Shown one piece after another: positions 35,435-46,044 of a DNA stretch of 64,000 bases (the first letter of the stretch is position 1; each line of letters starts with the position of its first letter). Source of the DNA: Brachynemurus nebulosus (taxonomy: Eukaryota > Arthropoda > Insecta > Neuroptera > Myrmeleontidae). Made by a program: the position numbers and the translations under genes. Below the pieces are notes generated by a model that ran no database searches, was not told the origin of the DNA, and worked only from the letters and a program-made list of their open reading frames with translations. The stretch is from assembly GCA_035578155.1 (NCBI GenBank), contig JAPWDM010000001.1, positions 87,165,150-87,229,149 of the forward strand, written 5' to 3'.

Positions 35435-36150
35435 TCTTAATAATATTATAAATGTGAAAGTTTGGATGTTTAGATGTTGCTCAATCATACTGAAACGGTT
35501 GGACCAATTTTGATGAAATTTTATATACACACTCCTTATACACTAATTTAACACATGGGCTTTTTATCCCGGTTGCAAGTTTCTGAGGGATACAAAAACA
35601 ATTATTCAAACACATCCCAAAAAACAATACTCAATTCGATTAAATTTGGTACGCTGGCATTGTTTATCCTGAGTTAACATATAGGATAATCTTATCCCGA
35701 TTAAAAGTTCCTGGGGGATGACTGAACCGAATTCGATGAAATATAATATAGAGACACTATTTACTATGAGCACATGTAGTAAGAATTTTAATAACACACA
35801 GAATAGTTTTATCCCGATTGAAGATTCCCGGGGGATACAAAATATATTATTAAATTATGTCGAAATAATTAAACCAAATGTGATTAAATTTGGAACACAG
35901 ACATGATTAATCCTGAGTTAAAACATAGGCTAATCTTATCCTGATTAAAGGTTCCTGTGGGATGACTGGAACGAATTTGATAAAATTTAATATACAAACT
36001 TTATTTGCTATGAACACATATAGTAATAATTTCTAAATAGTTTTAGTCGGGATAGTTTAATCCCGATTGGTGGTTTCCGGGGGAAGAAGGGGGGGACACA
36101 AAGCGGGGGGGATTGAATTCAATGCGGGCGAAGCCGCGGGTCAGAGCTAG
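35435..36150. mobile_element. Non-autonomous Helitron candidate
   Basis: It begins TCTTAATAATATTATAAATG and ends GCGGGCGAAGCCGCGGG, a short hairpin, then TCAGAG and CTAG, followed by T. TC at the 5' end, a GC-rich hairpin about ten bases before CTAG, and an A/T insertion point are the rules for Helitrons. Inside, TTTATCCCGGTTG-like sequence and GGGGGATAC recur. It has no coding capacity. A second, incomplete copy of the same internal sequence lies at 36175-36400. Confidence 0.6.
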
Positions 36151-37504
36151 TTATATTATAAACATGTGTTAAGAGGGGTATGAAAATTTATAGTGAATGC
36201 AGTAGCAACAGTAATATATAGGATAGTTTTATTCCGATTGAAGGTTCCCGGTGGAAACAAAATCAACTGCTAAATCACATCCAATTAACTAAACCGAAGT
36301 CGATGAAATTTAGTACACAGAGAGACACTATTTACCCTGATTTAACACATGGTGTAATCTTATCCCGATTAAATGTTCCTGTGGGATTCAATATTATTTA
36401 ATTATAATATTTAATTATAACAGCAAAAAATCATAGATCCTTGATATTGCTTGCATTAAAGCTGGGAATTTCAAAATGCAAACTAGATTATGAGCTTTAT
36501 TTTATCGGCTGATCATGAATTGCATCCCGCAGTTGACAAAGATCGACCCAACCCTAAAATTGCAACTCAACACGAAAAGGGAAACACACGAATGGCAAGC
36601 ATCCCACAAGTTTTTGGGAATTTCCAATTATTTGTAGTAATTATTAACTGTCCTTTAATTGGATTAAAATTCGATTTTTCCGCTATATTCAAATTCTCAG
36701 AAAAATATTACCTGAAACTAGACATATGTTTGAAGAAATTATATACTTAATTTTAGGGGATTTGCAATTGTCTGTAATAATTACCTATGTCTGTGTGTAG
36801 GGTCAGTTGGGGTAATTTGGGTATATTTTTTACCGTATTTTTAAATCAAAGCTTTCTAGTTTTTTTCTATGTTAATTTTTTTGCTGTCATTTTGTTTCAC
36901 TTTAGCAATATGACTTTCCCCAATAGTTTGATACTACATAGTCAAATACTAAACCTCTGTTATTGCCATAGTAAGCATTTGTTTATGTATACTCAAATTA
37001 CCCCAGGGTTGGGGGAAAGTGGGTATAGTATGTAGTATATATTTAAAACTGGCTTTACAGACATTACTTAGGGTTAGTTTAGGTAATATTAGAAATAAAA
37101 TTAGCATAAGAATTGGGGAAGATTATTTATTTATCACGTAAAAAGATTATAAATTAATATAAACAAAAACTAGTTGTTGTTCCAATTAAATTACATGAGA
37201 TTAGGCTTTACTTATCAAATTTGTAGTATCTTCTATTGAAAATAGGGCCAGGAAATACTTTTGAAATTTGGCCCACATCCACTCACTCAATATCATCTTT
37301 CTCAGGAAATATGTAAAGTTGGCTTGGTTAGTTTACAGATGATCAGTTGTTGTACCCAAATTACCCCGTGATATTAAAATGAAATTTATTTAAAATTCTC
37401 TTCATGTACACCTGTAAACTTTTTTTAAAAATGTTCCTAAAGGATGTAATGTACACATACCTTAATTTGTTAACTGTACTACCACTCTTCTGTGAACTAC
37501 AAGG
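36151..37504. other. Repeat debris, no gene
   Basis: It contains the partial Helitron copy, then three occurrences of a GGGTAATTTGGGTA-type motif at about 36805, 36995 (inverse) and 37350 (inverse). An 86-codon ORF at 36490 has no recognisable motif. Confidence 0.45.
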
Positions 37505-38442
37505 TGACGTGCTTTCAGAGCGCGTGCTTTGACAGCGCAAGTAAATATCGTGTTTTAAGAGCGCATAAGAGTCATAAAACTATGCACAATAAAATAAACT
37601 GACCAGGTACTACTATATGGTATTGTATGGAATCAGGTACTATACAGTGCCGTGCCAAAAATGATAGTCATTCTGTAACTTTCAATTTGTTAACAAAATT
37701 TAAATTTTGAATGAAAATTCTAGTTTGTTATTTTACTAACTGAATAAGTAATAATTTACTTATATTTAATAGCTTTATATGTACTGACCACGTAAATCTT
37801 AGTTGTATTTTAGCGTCTAATTTTCAAATTAGCTCGTACAGCGAGAGGAAGAGCGATTTTAAGGATTTACCTATATAACATTTATAAATTCAGAGATTAT
37901 TGCCTAAATTTGAAATATGAAATATACATACTTTCCCGGAAACATTTACAGGAAAAATTTATTTTTAAAGTTACCATTAACTTAATGCTATTTTCACCGG
38001 AAGTGTCCAAATTTGAAGGAAAATTGAAAAATTCGTAATGTTGCACCAAAGATATATAACTGAAAAACTGATTTTTAGTTACTATGTACGATCTGATTTT
38101 TTTAAGCTTAAAAAACAAAGTAATAAGGTAATTATTGTATTTTAATTTTGACAAATTTAGTTTGTGCTGAAAATATATGTTTACTACTCGCCAACATAAC
38201 TTAATAGGTAAATATATATTTTGCTCGATAAGTGATTATCGCAGGTTTATCTCATTGTCAGTAGAATATTTTTATAGCCGCTTACGTATTACTAGTATGA
38301 TTTGGATAAAATTACAAACCAAAACTGGCAATACATTAAGCGGCCTTGCAGCCTTGTCGAGTTTCTTATTTATTTATTTATTTTTTTTCCTAAAAAATAA
38401 CTTATTTTATTTTAATTATGTTATCAATGAATAGTATGTAGC

Positions 38443-40021
38443 CTAGTCAAACTTCGTTGCAAACACAAGGGCCCTTAAACATCTAAAGATATCATTTTCT
38501 ACGTATGTCATCAGTGCCGCTTGAATACGCTCGTCAACTTCAATATATTTTCTCCTTCTCTTCTCCATTGGCATTCCCAGTTCTTGAGCTAAAATAAGGC
38601 TGTTGGTCTGTTCCGCATCTTCTTTAAGTTTCTTTATCACAAGATATATATATTTGGGTTATAGACAGCTATGCTCCTATTAAATTTAGAGTTCCACCCC
38701 TCAACTGGATTATTTGTCCGATGACGCTGTCCGTGCACATTCCATACTTCAATTGGCAAAGATGGATTGTCCAGCCACTGGTCAACAAAATAGTCGAGAA
38801 ATTGTTGTAAATTTGCATTTTGGGGGGCAATCTCCATTATTTTAAGCCATGCATCGTCAATTTTATGTAATGGTATGAAAGCCAACGCAGCAACCATTCT
38901 ACACGTCATTCGTATTGCCTCGTCATTTTTGTACAAATTTGTTAAGCCAATATTTTGTATATGTCTCCACAAACATTGATTGTAATGGTAGATACACCCA
39001 GAAATAGAAGTATCAGGAAACACTTCCTTTATGGCCTCAATTGACGCTACCTCAAAATCAATCTTTATTTCTTTTGGGCACCATCCTAGGTTTTTTAAAG
39101 ATTGAAAAAGTTCTATATATGTATTTTTTGTCTTTTTTTCAAGTAGTGCATAGACAACGGGAAAGACTTTTGTACATTCTGCTGTACTGCCAACGTCGAC
39201 GTGAATTGTGTAAATTTGTTTAAACTGCTGGGGGCAGCTTTTAAATGTTCCATCCACAAAAAATTTTTCGCCAATTTTAAGACGAATGCGACCTTCGCGC
39301 CCAGAAAAAACCAGTATCCGTTCTTTATCACTAACTGTAATATCTACAGCTAGAAAACTGCTTCCATCCTCCATAGTAAGTAAAGTGTCGTTTAGAATAA
39401 TTTCAGAACTCGTTTTGGGGTTCTGAGTTGTACCCAAGGCTTCTCTTCTTTCACTGCATAATACGCCTTTAATGTTTGAATAGGTTGGTACCGCAGCTAC
39501 GAAATCAAAGCCTTGATGCCTCAATTTGCCGATTTCTTCTTGATAAATTACACTAACTGGAGTAGACAGTTCTTCTCTAACTCGTTTCCTACACGCGAAT
39601 TTTGCTTTTTCCACTTCTACTGCAGCTATATTTGGCACACACTGATGGGGACTTGATTCACCAAGAACCACGTAAAGTTTATTTGTTTGTACTTTACCAG
39701 TGCACCTAAAAAGGAGGAAAATCAAAATGTTATTTTAAAAACTCCCATAATATAAAACTAAAACCGCGCACTATTATTTTATTATAATTTAATTCTACAT
39801 TAAATTTACATGTATTAAATCGACGAAAAATAAAATAAAACGATTTTATAAAATGAGGATAAAAAATAAAAAATATTTTTCTCAGTTTTAAAAATTTAGA
39901 ACTTCTACCTTGTATTCGCACACCTCCAGTGAATAGTATCATTACTTTGGCGATTAATTCGATAGCGATAGCCATCCCCGATAAGCGCTGGCTTCCCTTT
40001 TTGGGTTTTGATCACTTCCAT
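38443..40021 (-). pseudogene. FLYWCH-MULE transposase, copy 1 (two exons, 2-bp frameshift)
   Basis: Exon 1 is 40021-39909 (MEVIKTQKGKP...YRYRINRQ...HWRCANT); a 203-nt intron ends TTTTTAG at 39706, and exon 2 starts at 39705 (CTGKVQTNKLYVV, then SSPHQCVP). Together they form a FLYWCH zinc finger with W-x-C, C and H-x-C. The MULE transposase domain follows, with DGTFKSCPQQF, YTIHVDVG, KIDFEVASIEA and GCIYHYNQCLWRHI, carrying the Asp residues and the C-x2-H type signature. Near 38641-38650 the TA run is 2 bp longer than in copy 2, which ends the frame early; the last 65 codons (ending ALVFATKFD) are in another frame to 38443. It would cut and paste the MULE element if repaired. Confidence 0.85.
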
Positions 40022-40234
40022 CACTAGTTCACTTATAACTTTACTAGTCACCGATCAACTGATTAATGATAAAAAATGTCTATGATTTTAGCCCTTTTAT
40101 AACACTTTTAATATAATTAATAGCATTAACCTGCTTGTTAATCAGCAGGACATCAGATTTATTGAAAACAGACAAAATTTTTGAATTTAGGTAAAAAAGA
40201 ACCCAAATATTATGAAACTGATAATTGGTTGATT

Positions 40235-41526
40235 GGTTTTAAAATAACATTTTGATTTTCCTCCTTTTTAGGTGCACTGGTAAAGTACAAACAAATAAAC
40301 TTTACGTGGTTCTTGGTGAATCAAGTCCCCATCAGTGTGTGCCAAATATAGCTGCAGTAGAAGTGGAAAAAGCAAAATTCGCGTGTAGGAAACGAGTTAG
40401 AGAAGAACTGTCTACTCCAGTTAGTGTAATTTATCAAGAAGAAATCGGCAAATTGAGGCATCAAGGCTTTGATTTCGTAGCTGCGGTACCAACCTATTCA
40501 AACATTAAAGGCGTATTATGCAGTGAAAGAAGAGAAGCCTTGGGTACAACTCAGAACCCCAAAACGAGTTCTGAAATTATTCTAAACGACACTTTACTTA
40601 CTATGGAGGATGGAAGCAGTTTTCTAGCTGTAGATATTACAGTTAGTGATAAAGAACGGATACTGGTTTTTTCTGGGCGCGAAGGTCGCATTCGTCTTAA
40701 AATTGGCGAAAAATTTTTTGTGGATGGAACATTTAAAAGCTGCCCCCAGCAGTTTAAACAAATTTACACAATTCACGTCGACGTTGGCAGTACAGCAGAA
40801 TGTACAAAAGTCTTTCCCGTTGTCTATGCACTACTTGAAAAAAAGACAAAAAATACATATATAGAACTTTTTCAATCTTTAAAAAACCTAGGATGGTGCC
40901 CAAAAGAAATAAAGATTGATTTTGAGGTAGCGTCAATTGAGGCCATAAAGGAAGTGTTTCCTGATACTTCTATTTCTGGGTGTATCTACCATTACAATCA
41001 ATGTTTGTGGAGACATATACAAAATATTGGCTTAACAAATTTGTACAAAAATGACGAGGCAATACGAATGACGTGTAGAATGGTTGCTGCGTTGGCTTTC
41101 ATACCATTACATAAAATTGACGATGCATGGCTTAAAATAATGGAGATTGCCCCCCAAAATGCAAATTTACAACAATTTCTCGACTATTTTGTTGACCAGT
41201 GGCTGGACAATCCATCTTTGCCAATTGAAGTATGGAATGTGCACGGACAGCGTCATCGGACAAATAATCCAGTTGAGGGGTGGAACTCTAAATTTAATAG
41301 GAGCATGGCTGTCTATAACCCAAATATATATCTTGTGATAAAGAAACTTAAAGAAGATGCGGAACAGACCAACAGCCTTATTTTAGCTCAAGAACTGGGA
41401 ATGCCAATGGAGAAGAGAAGGAGAAAATATATTGAAGTTGACGAGCGTATTCAAGCGGCACTGATGACATACGTAGAAAATGATATCTTTAGATGTTTAA
41501 GGGCCCTTGTGTTTGCAAGTAGATAG
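40235..41526 (+). pseudogene. MULE transposase, copy 2 (exon 2 only, inverted)
   Basis: Homology to copy 1 begins at 40235 (TAAAATAACATTTTGATTTT), 38 bases inside the intron, so exon 1 with half of the FLYWCH finger is absent. From the retained acceptor at about 40271 the frame runs uninterrupted to 41526, including the C-terminal part that is frameshifted in copy 1. The last three codons are foreign: the 41.5-kb foldback element entered at 41518 and supplies the stop. Protein identity to copy 1 is nearly complete (one Ile/Met difference seen near the TA run). It lacks a promoter and start of its own. Confidence 0.85.
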
Positions 41527-44500
41527 GCTATGACAGAGCTACCCCACAGTAGAACCCCAATTTTCCGGACTACTTTTTTGACGATGTTAAGAACCGTGTA
41601 GTTTGGGGTCCTACTGTACCTAGTGTATGAATTGACCTTTGACCTGGCACGTACATGTATTTAAAATTTGTTGTTGACCTTTGACCCCAACACTCGCTCA
41701 TACTGTTGGCCTTGAAACTCCAAAGACCTGAGTCATCACCAGCAACCAAATTAATTTATGTTAACCCATTATGCGTCATCACAATTTACTTATAACAATT
41801 TGGTTTTGTGTTAACCCATTACCCGCCAGCACTGACGTAGTTTTTGAATGCAAACCTAACGCATGCGCAGACTGAATTTAAGTACACGACGCATGCGCAG
41901 AATGAATTTTAGGTTACAATTTGATAGATGGGGTACACTACCGCGTCAAAAATGTGGGGTTACCCTAACTCGGGGGTGGTCCCAAACTTTTGACACCGTA
42001 CTGTACTTAAATTTTTGGTACACTACCGTGTCAAAAGTGTGGACCCCCCCTGGTCAAAAAGGTATCCGATCACTTTTTGAAGCGTACTGTACGTGCAAAC
42101 CTTGACCCCAACACGCGCTTGCCTTAATTACGTCATCTTAAACGAACTATCACGTCAAAAAATGTGGGGATTACCCTAACCCACGGGGTGGCCCAAACTT
42201 TTGACGCCGTACTGTACTTAAATTTTTGGTACACTACCGTGTCAAAAGTGCGGGCCCCCCTGACCAAAAAGGTATCCGACCACTTTTTGAAGCGTACTGT
42301 GCTTATTACGTGCAAATCTTGGCCTCACTTAACTGCGTCATCTTAAATTGGGTGCGGTCGCTAACGATAAATTTTGTCGGGGGCGCACTGTACCAAGCGC
42401 TAGATTTTAAGATTAGACTCCGGGGTCCAGATTTCTGACCGCTACTGTACTGTAAATCGAGTGTCTACTGTACTTTTCAACAAGTTTAAGCCTGTTTTCA
42501 GCAAAGTCAGCACTTTTTTAATTTGTTTATTTATATAAGTTTTAATTAAAAAAAAATGTTTATTTAAGATTTTGATGACTCAGCAATTTCTTTGTTTGGA
42601 TTTCAAATACGAAATAGTCTTCTTGGAATTTTTAATTTATGGCCTGATTGTTGAATTATAATTATAGTATGATTCATACAAGCAGGGATTTTTGTTATAT
42701 TTGTTTATTTATATAATAATTTTGGATCATGTAATAATTTTAAAATTGTTTATTTAAGATTGGGAGGCCGCTAAATTTTGTGGGGGCACTGTACCAAGCG
42801 CTACCGCAAAACTAACTTCAGACTCCAGGGTCCAGATGTCTGACCGCTACTGTACTGCCGGAAATTTGGATGTCAACTGTAACTCAGGGTTTTTTTTGTA
42901 TATTTAACCTTGGAAAATTCCAGGAATTTTTATCAGTTTTAACATAAACAAACAACTAATAATTAAATGTTTGTTTTAGCTGAATTATGATCGTAAGACT
43001 CATATAAGGAGTTTTTTTGGTATAAGAAAGATGACGTCATGGAATACTAATGAGTTAAAAAATTGTTTAGTAAAAAATTTCACCCATTGTAGGCCTCAAA
43101 CAAGAAATTATTTTTATCAGTTTTAATACTTTAACATTTAACCTACAGTGACCAATTTTTTAGTTAACTAACAGAAGTTCTTGAAATTTTAACAAGTTAC
43201 AAAAAATATTACTTCTTATGGTGCACAACATTTTTGAATTTGACTGTAGCACAAAACTGTTCCTATATCAAACGAAAATTATCTGAGATAATTCAGTATG
43301 TACATATGTATAGACTCTGTATATTAAAAATATTTTATGTATACACTCTGTATATTGAGAATAAGAAAGAAAATTTGTATATAATTTTAATTTTTATGAA
43401 TACTAGTAAACGAATTGTATAGCCATTTATGAATAAGTATTAAATCTAATTATAAAATAATTTATAAATATTGCAAAAAATTTGTTTAATCAGCAAAATC
43501 AATGTATATCATTTTAATACTGATACATATTTATATTAGGGTATAATAGTATTGTATTTAACATTTTTAAACAGAATAAAAGTTCAATTTTTGGTTTTAA
43601 ATTACTATAAGTTAAACACGTCGCTTAATATAAAAATGATAACAGCATTGAGTTTTACTAAATTTTTAAGTCTGTAAAATCAAAATTTTTTATAGACTAG
43701 AACATTTTGAATTTGATACTCTATGTTAATGATAGAGTATCAACTGTAGGTTAAATGTTAAAGTATTAAAACTGATAAAAATAATTTCTTGTTTGAGGCC
43801 TACAATGGGTGAAATTTTTTACTAAACAATTTTTTAACTCATTAGTATTCCATGACGTCATCTTTCTTATACCAAAAAAACTCCTTATATGAGTCTTACG
43901 ATCATAATTCAGCTAAAACAAACATTTAATTATTAGTTGTTTGTTTATGTTAAAACTGATAAAAATTCCTGGAATTTTCCAAGGTTAAATATACAAAAAA
44001 AACCCTGAGTTACAGTTGACATCCAAATTTCCGGCAGTACAGTAGCGGTCAGACATCTGGACCCTGGAGTCTGAAGTTAGTTTTGCGGTAGCGCTTGGTA
44101 CAGTGCCCCCACAAAATTTAGCGGCCTCCCAATCTTAAATAAACAATTTTAAAATTATTACATGATCCAAAATTATTATATAAATAAACAAATATAACAA
44201 AAATCCCTGCTTGTATGAATCATACTATAATTATAATTCAACAATCAGGCCATAAATTAAAAATTCCAAGAAGACTATTTCGTATTTGAAATCCAAACAA
44301 AGAAATTGCTGAGTCATCAAAATCTTAAATAAACATTTTTTTTAATTAAAACTTATATAAATAAACAAATTAAAAAAGTGCTGACTTTGCTGAAAACAGG
44401 CTTAAACTTGTTGAAAAGTACAGTAGACACTCGATTTACAGTACAGTAGCGGTCAGAAATCTGGACCCCGGAGTCTAATCTTAAAATCTAGCGCTTGGTA

Positions 44501-45373
44501 CAGTGCGCCCCCGACAAAATTTATCGTTAGCGACCGCACCCAATTTAAGATGACGCAGTTAAGTGAGGCCAAGATTTGCACGTAATAAGCACAGTACGCT
44601 TCAAAAAGTGGTCGGATACCTTTTTGGTCAGGGGGGCCCGCACTTTTGACACGGTAGTGTACCAAAAATTTAAGTACAGTACGGCGTCAAAAGTTTGGGC
44701 CACCCCGTGGGTTAGGGTAATCCCCACATTTTTTGACGTGATAGTTCGTTTAAGATGACGTAATTAAGGCAAGCGCGTGTTGGGGTCAAGGTTTGCACGT
44801 ACAGTACGCTTCAAAAAGTGATCGGATACCTTTTTGACCAGGGGGGGTCCACACTTTTGACACGGTAGTGTACCAAAAATTTAAGTACAGTACGGTGTCA
44901 AAAGTTTGGGACCACCCCCGAGTTAGGGTAACCCCACATTTTTGACGCGGTAGTGTACCCCATCTATCAAATTGTAACCTAAAATTCATTCTGCGCATGC
45001 GTCGTGTACTTAAATTCAGTCTGCGCATGCGTTAGGTTTGCATTCAAAAACTACGTCAGTGCTGGCGGGTAATGGGTTAACACAAAACCAAATTGTTATA
45101 AGTAAATTGTGATGACGCATAATGGGTTAACATAAATTAATTTGGTTGCTGGTGATGACTCAGGTCTTTGGAGTTTCAAGGCCAACAGTATGAGCGAGTG
45201 TTGGGGTCAAAGGTCAACAACAAATTTTAAATACATGTACGTGCCAGGTCAAAGGTCAATTCATACACTAGGTACAGTAGGACCCCAAACTACACGGTTC
45301 TTAACATCATCAAAAAAGTAGTCCGGAAAATTGGGGTTCTACTGTGGGGTAGCTCTGTCATAGCCTATCTACT
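41518..45373. mobile_element. 3.86-kb foldback element with 1.6-kb arms
   Basis: Arms 41518-43160 and 43745-45373 are inverted and, judging by identical translations on both, practically identical. The ends are AGTAGATAGGCTATGACAG and its complement. TTTGCA is duplicated at 41512-41517 and 45374-45379, and the uninterrupted sequence is present at 38457-38462 in the other MULE copy. The loop (43161-43744) is AT-rich without a recognisable gene. Each arm carries TGCGCATGCG pairs and about two 195-bp tandem units. A diverged half-copy is at 7.44-8.95 kb. ORFs in the arms are repeat translations. The superfamily is not assignable by eye. Confidence 0.85.
44577..44960. repeat. Two ~195-bp tandem units (mirrored at 41930-42310)
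   Basis: Each unit runs from GTACAGTACGCTTCAAAAAG through CACTTTTGACACGGTAGTGT and AATTTAAGTACAGTACGG to GTTAGGGTAA. The same units occur at 8145-8545 in the diverged half-copy. Confidence 0.8.
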
Positions 45374-46044
45374 TTTGCAACGAAGTTTGACTAGGCTACA
45401 TACTATTCATTGATAACATAATTAAAATAAAATAAGTTATTTTTTAGGAAAAAAAAATAAATAAATAAATAAGAAACTCGACAAGGCTGCAAGGCCGCTT
45501 AATGTATTGCCAGTTTTGGTTTGTAATTTTATCCAAATCATACTAGTAATACGTAAGCGGCTATAAAAATATTCTACTGACAATGAGATAAACCTGCGAT
45601 AATCACTTATCGAGCAAAATATATATTTACCTATTAAGTTATGTTGGCGAGTAGTAAACATATATTTTCAGCACAAACTAAATTTGTCAAAATTAAAATA
45701 CAATAATTACCTTATTACTTTGTTTTTTAAGCTTAAAAAAATCAGATTGTACATTAGTACAGTTAGTAAAATAACAAACTAGAATTTTCATTCAAAATTT
45801 AATTTTTTTTACAAATTGAAAGTTACAGAATGACTATCATTTTTGGCACGGCACTGTATAGTACCTGATTCCATACAGTACCATATAGTAGTACCTGGTC
45901 AGTTTATTTTATTGTGTATAGTTTTATGACTCTTATGCGCTCTTAAAACACGATATTTACTTGCGCTGTCAAAGCACGTGCTCTCAAAGCACGTAATCAA
46001 CTACAAACGGTTGAACAAAGCAAATCACTAAATCAGACTTTCGA

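Noticed and set aside
35606..35906. Overlapping ORFs inside the Helitron candidate
   Set aside because: Opposite-strand pairs in a repeat without recognisable helicase or Rep sequence.
39041..39223. Plus-strand ORF opposite the MULE transposase (also mirrored at 40754-40936)
   Set aside because: It is antisense to a recognised transposase and equal in both copies only because the copies are inverted duplicates.
41863..42438. 60-80 codon ORFs, repeated identically on the opposite strand at 44453-45028
   Set aside because: They come from the inverted arms of a foldback element, overlap each other in several frames and have no recognisable domain.
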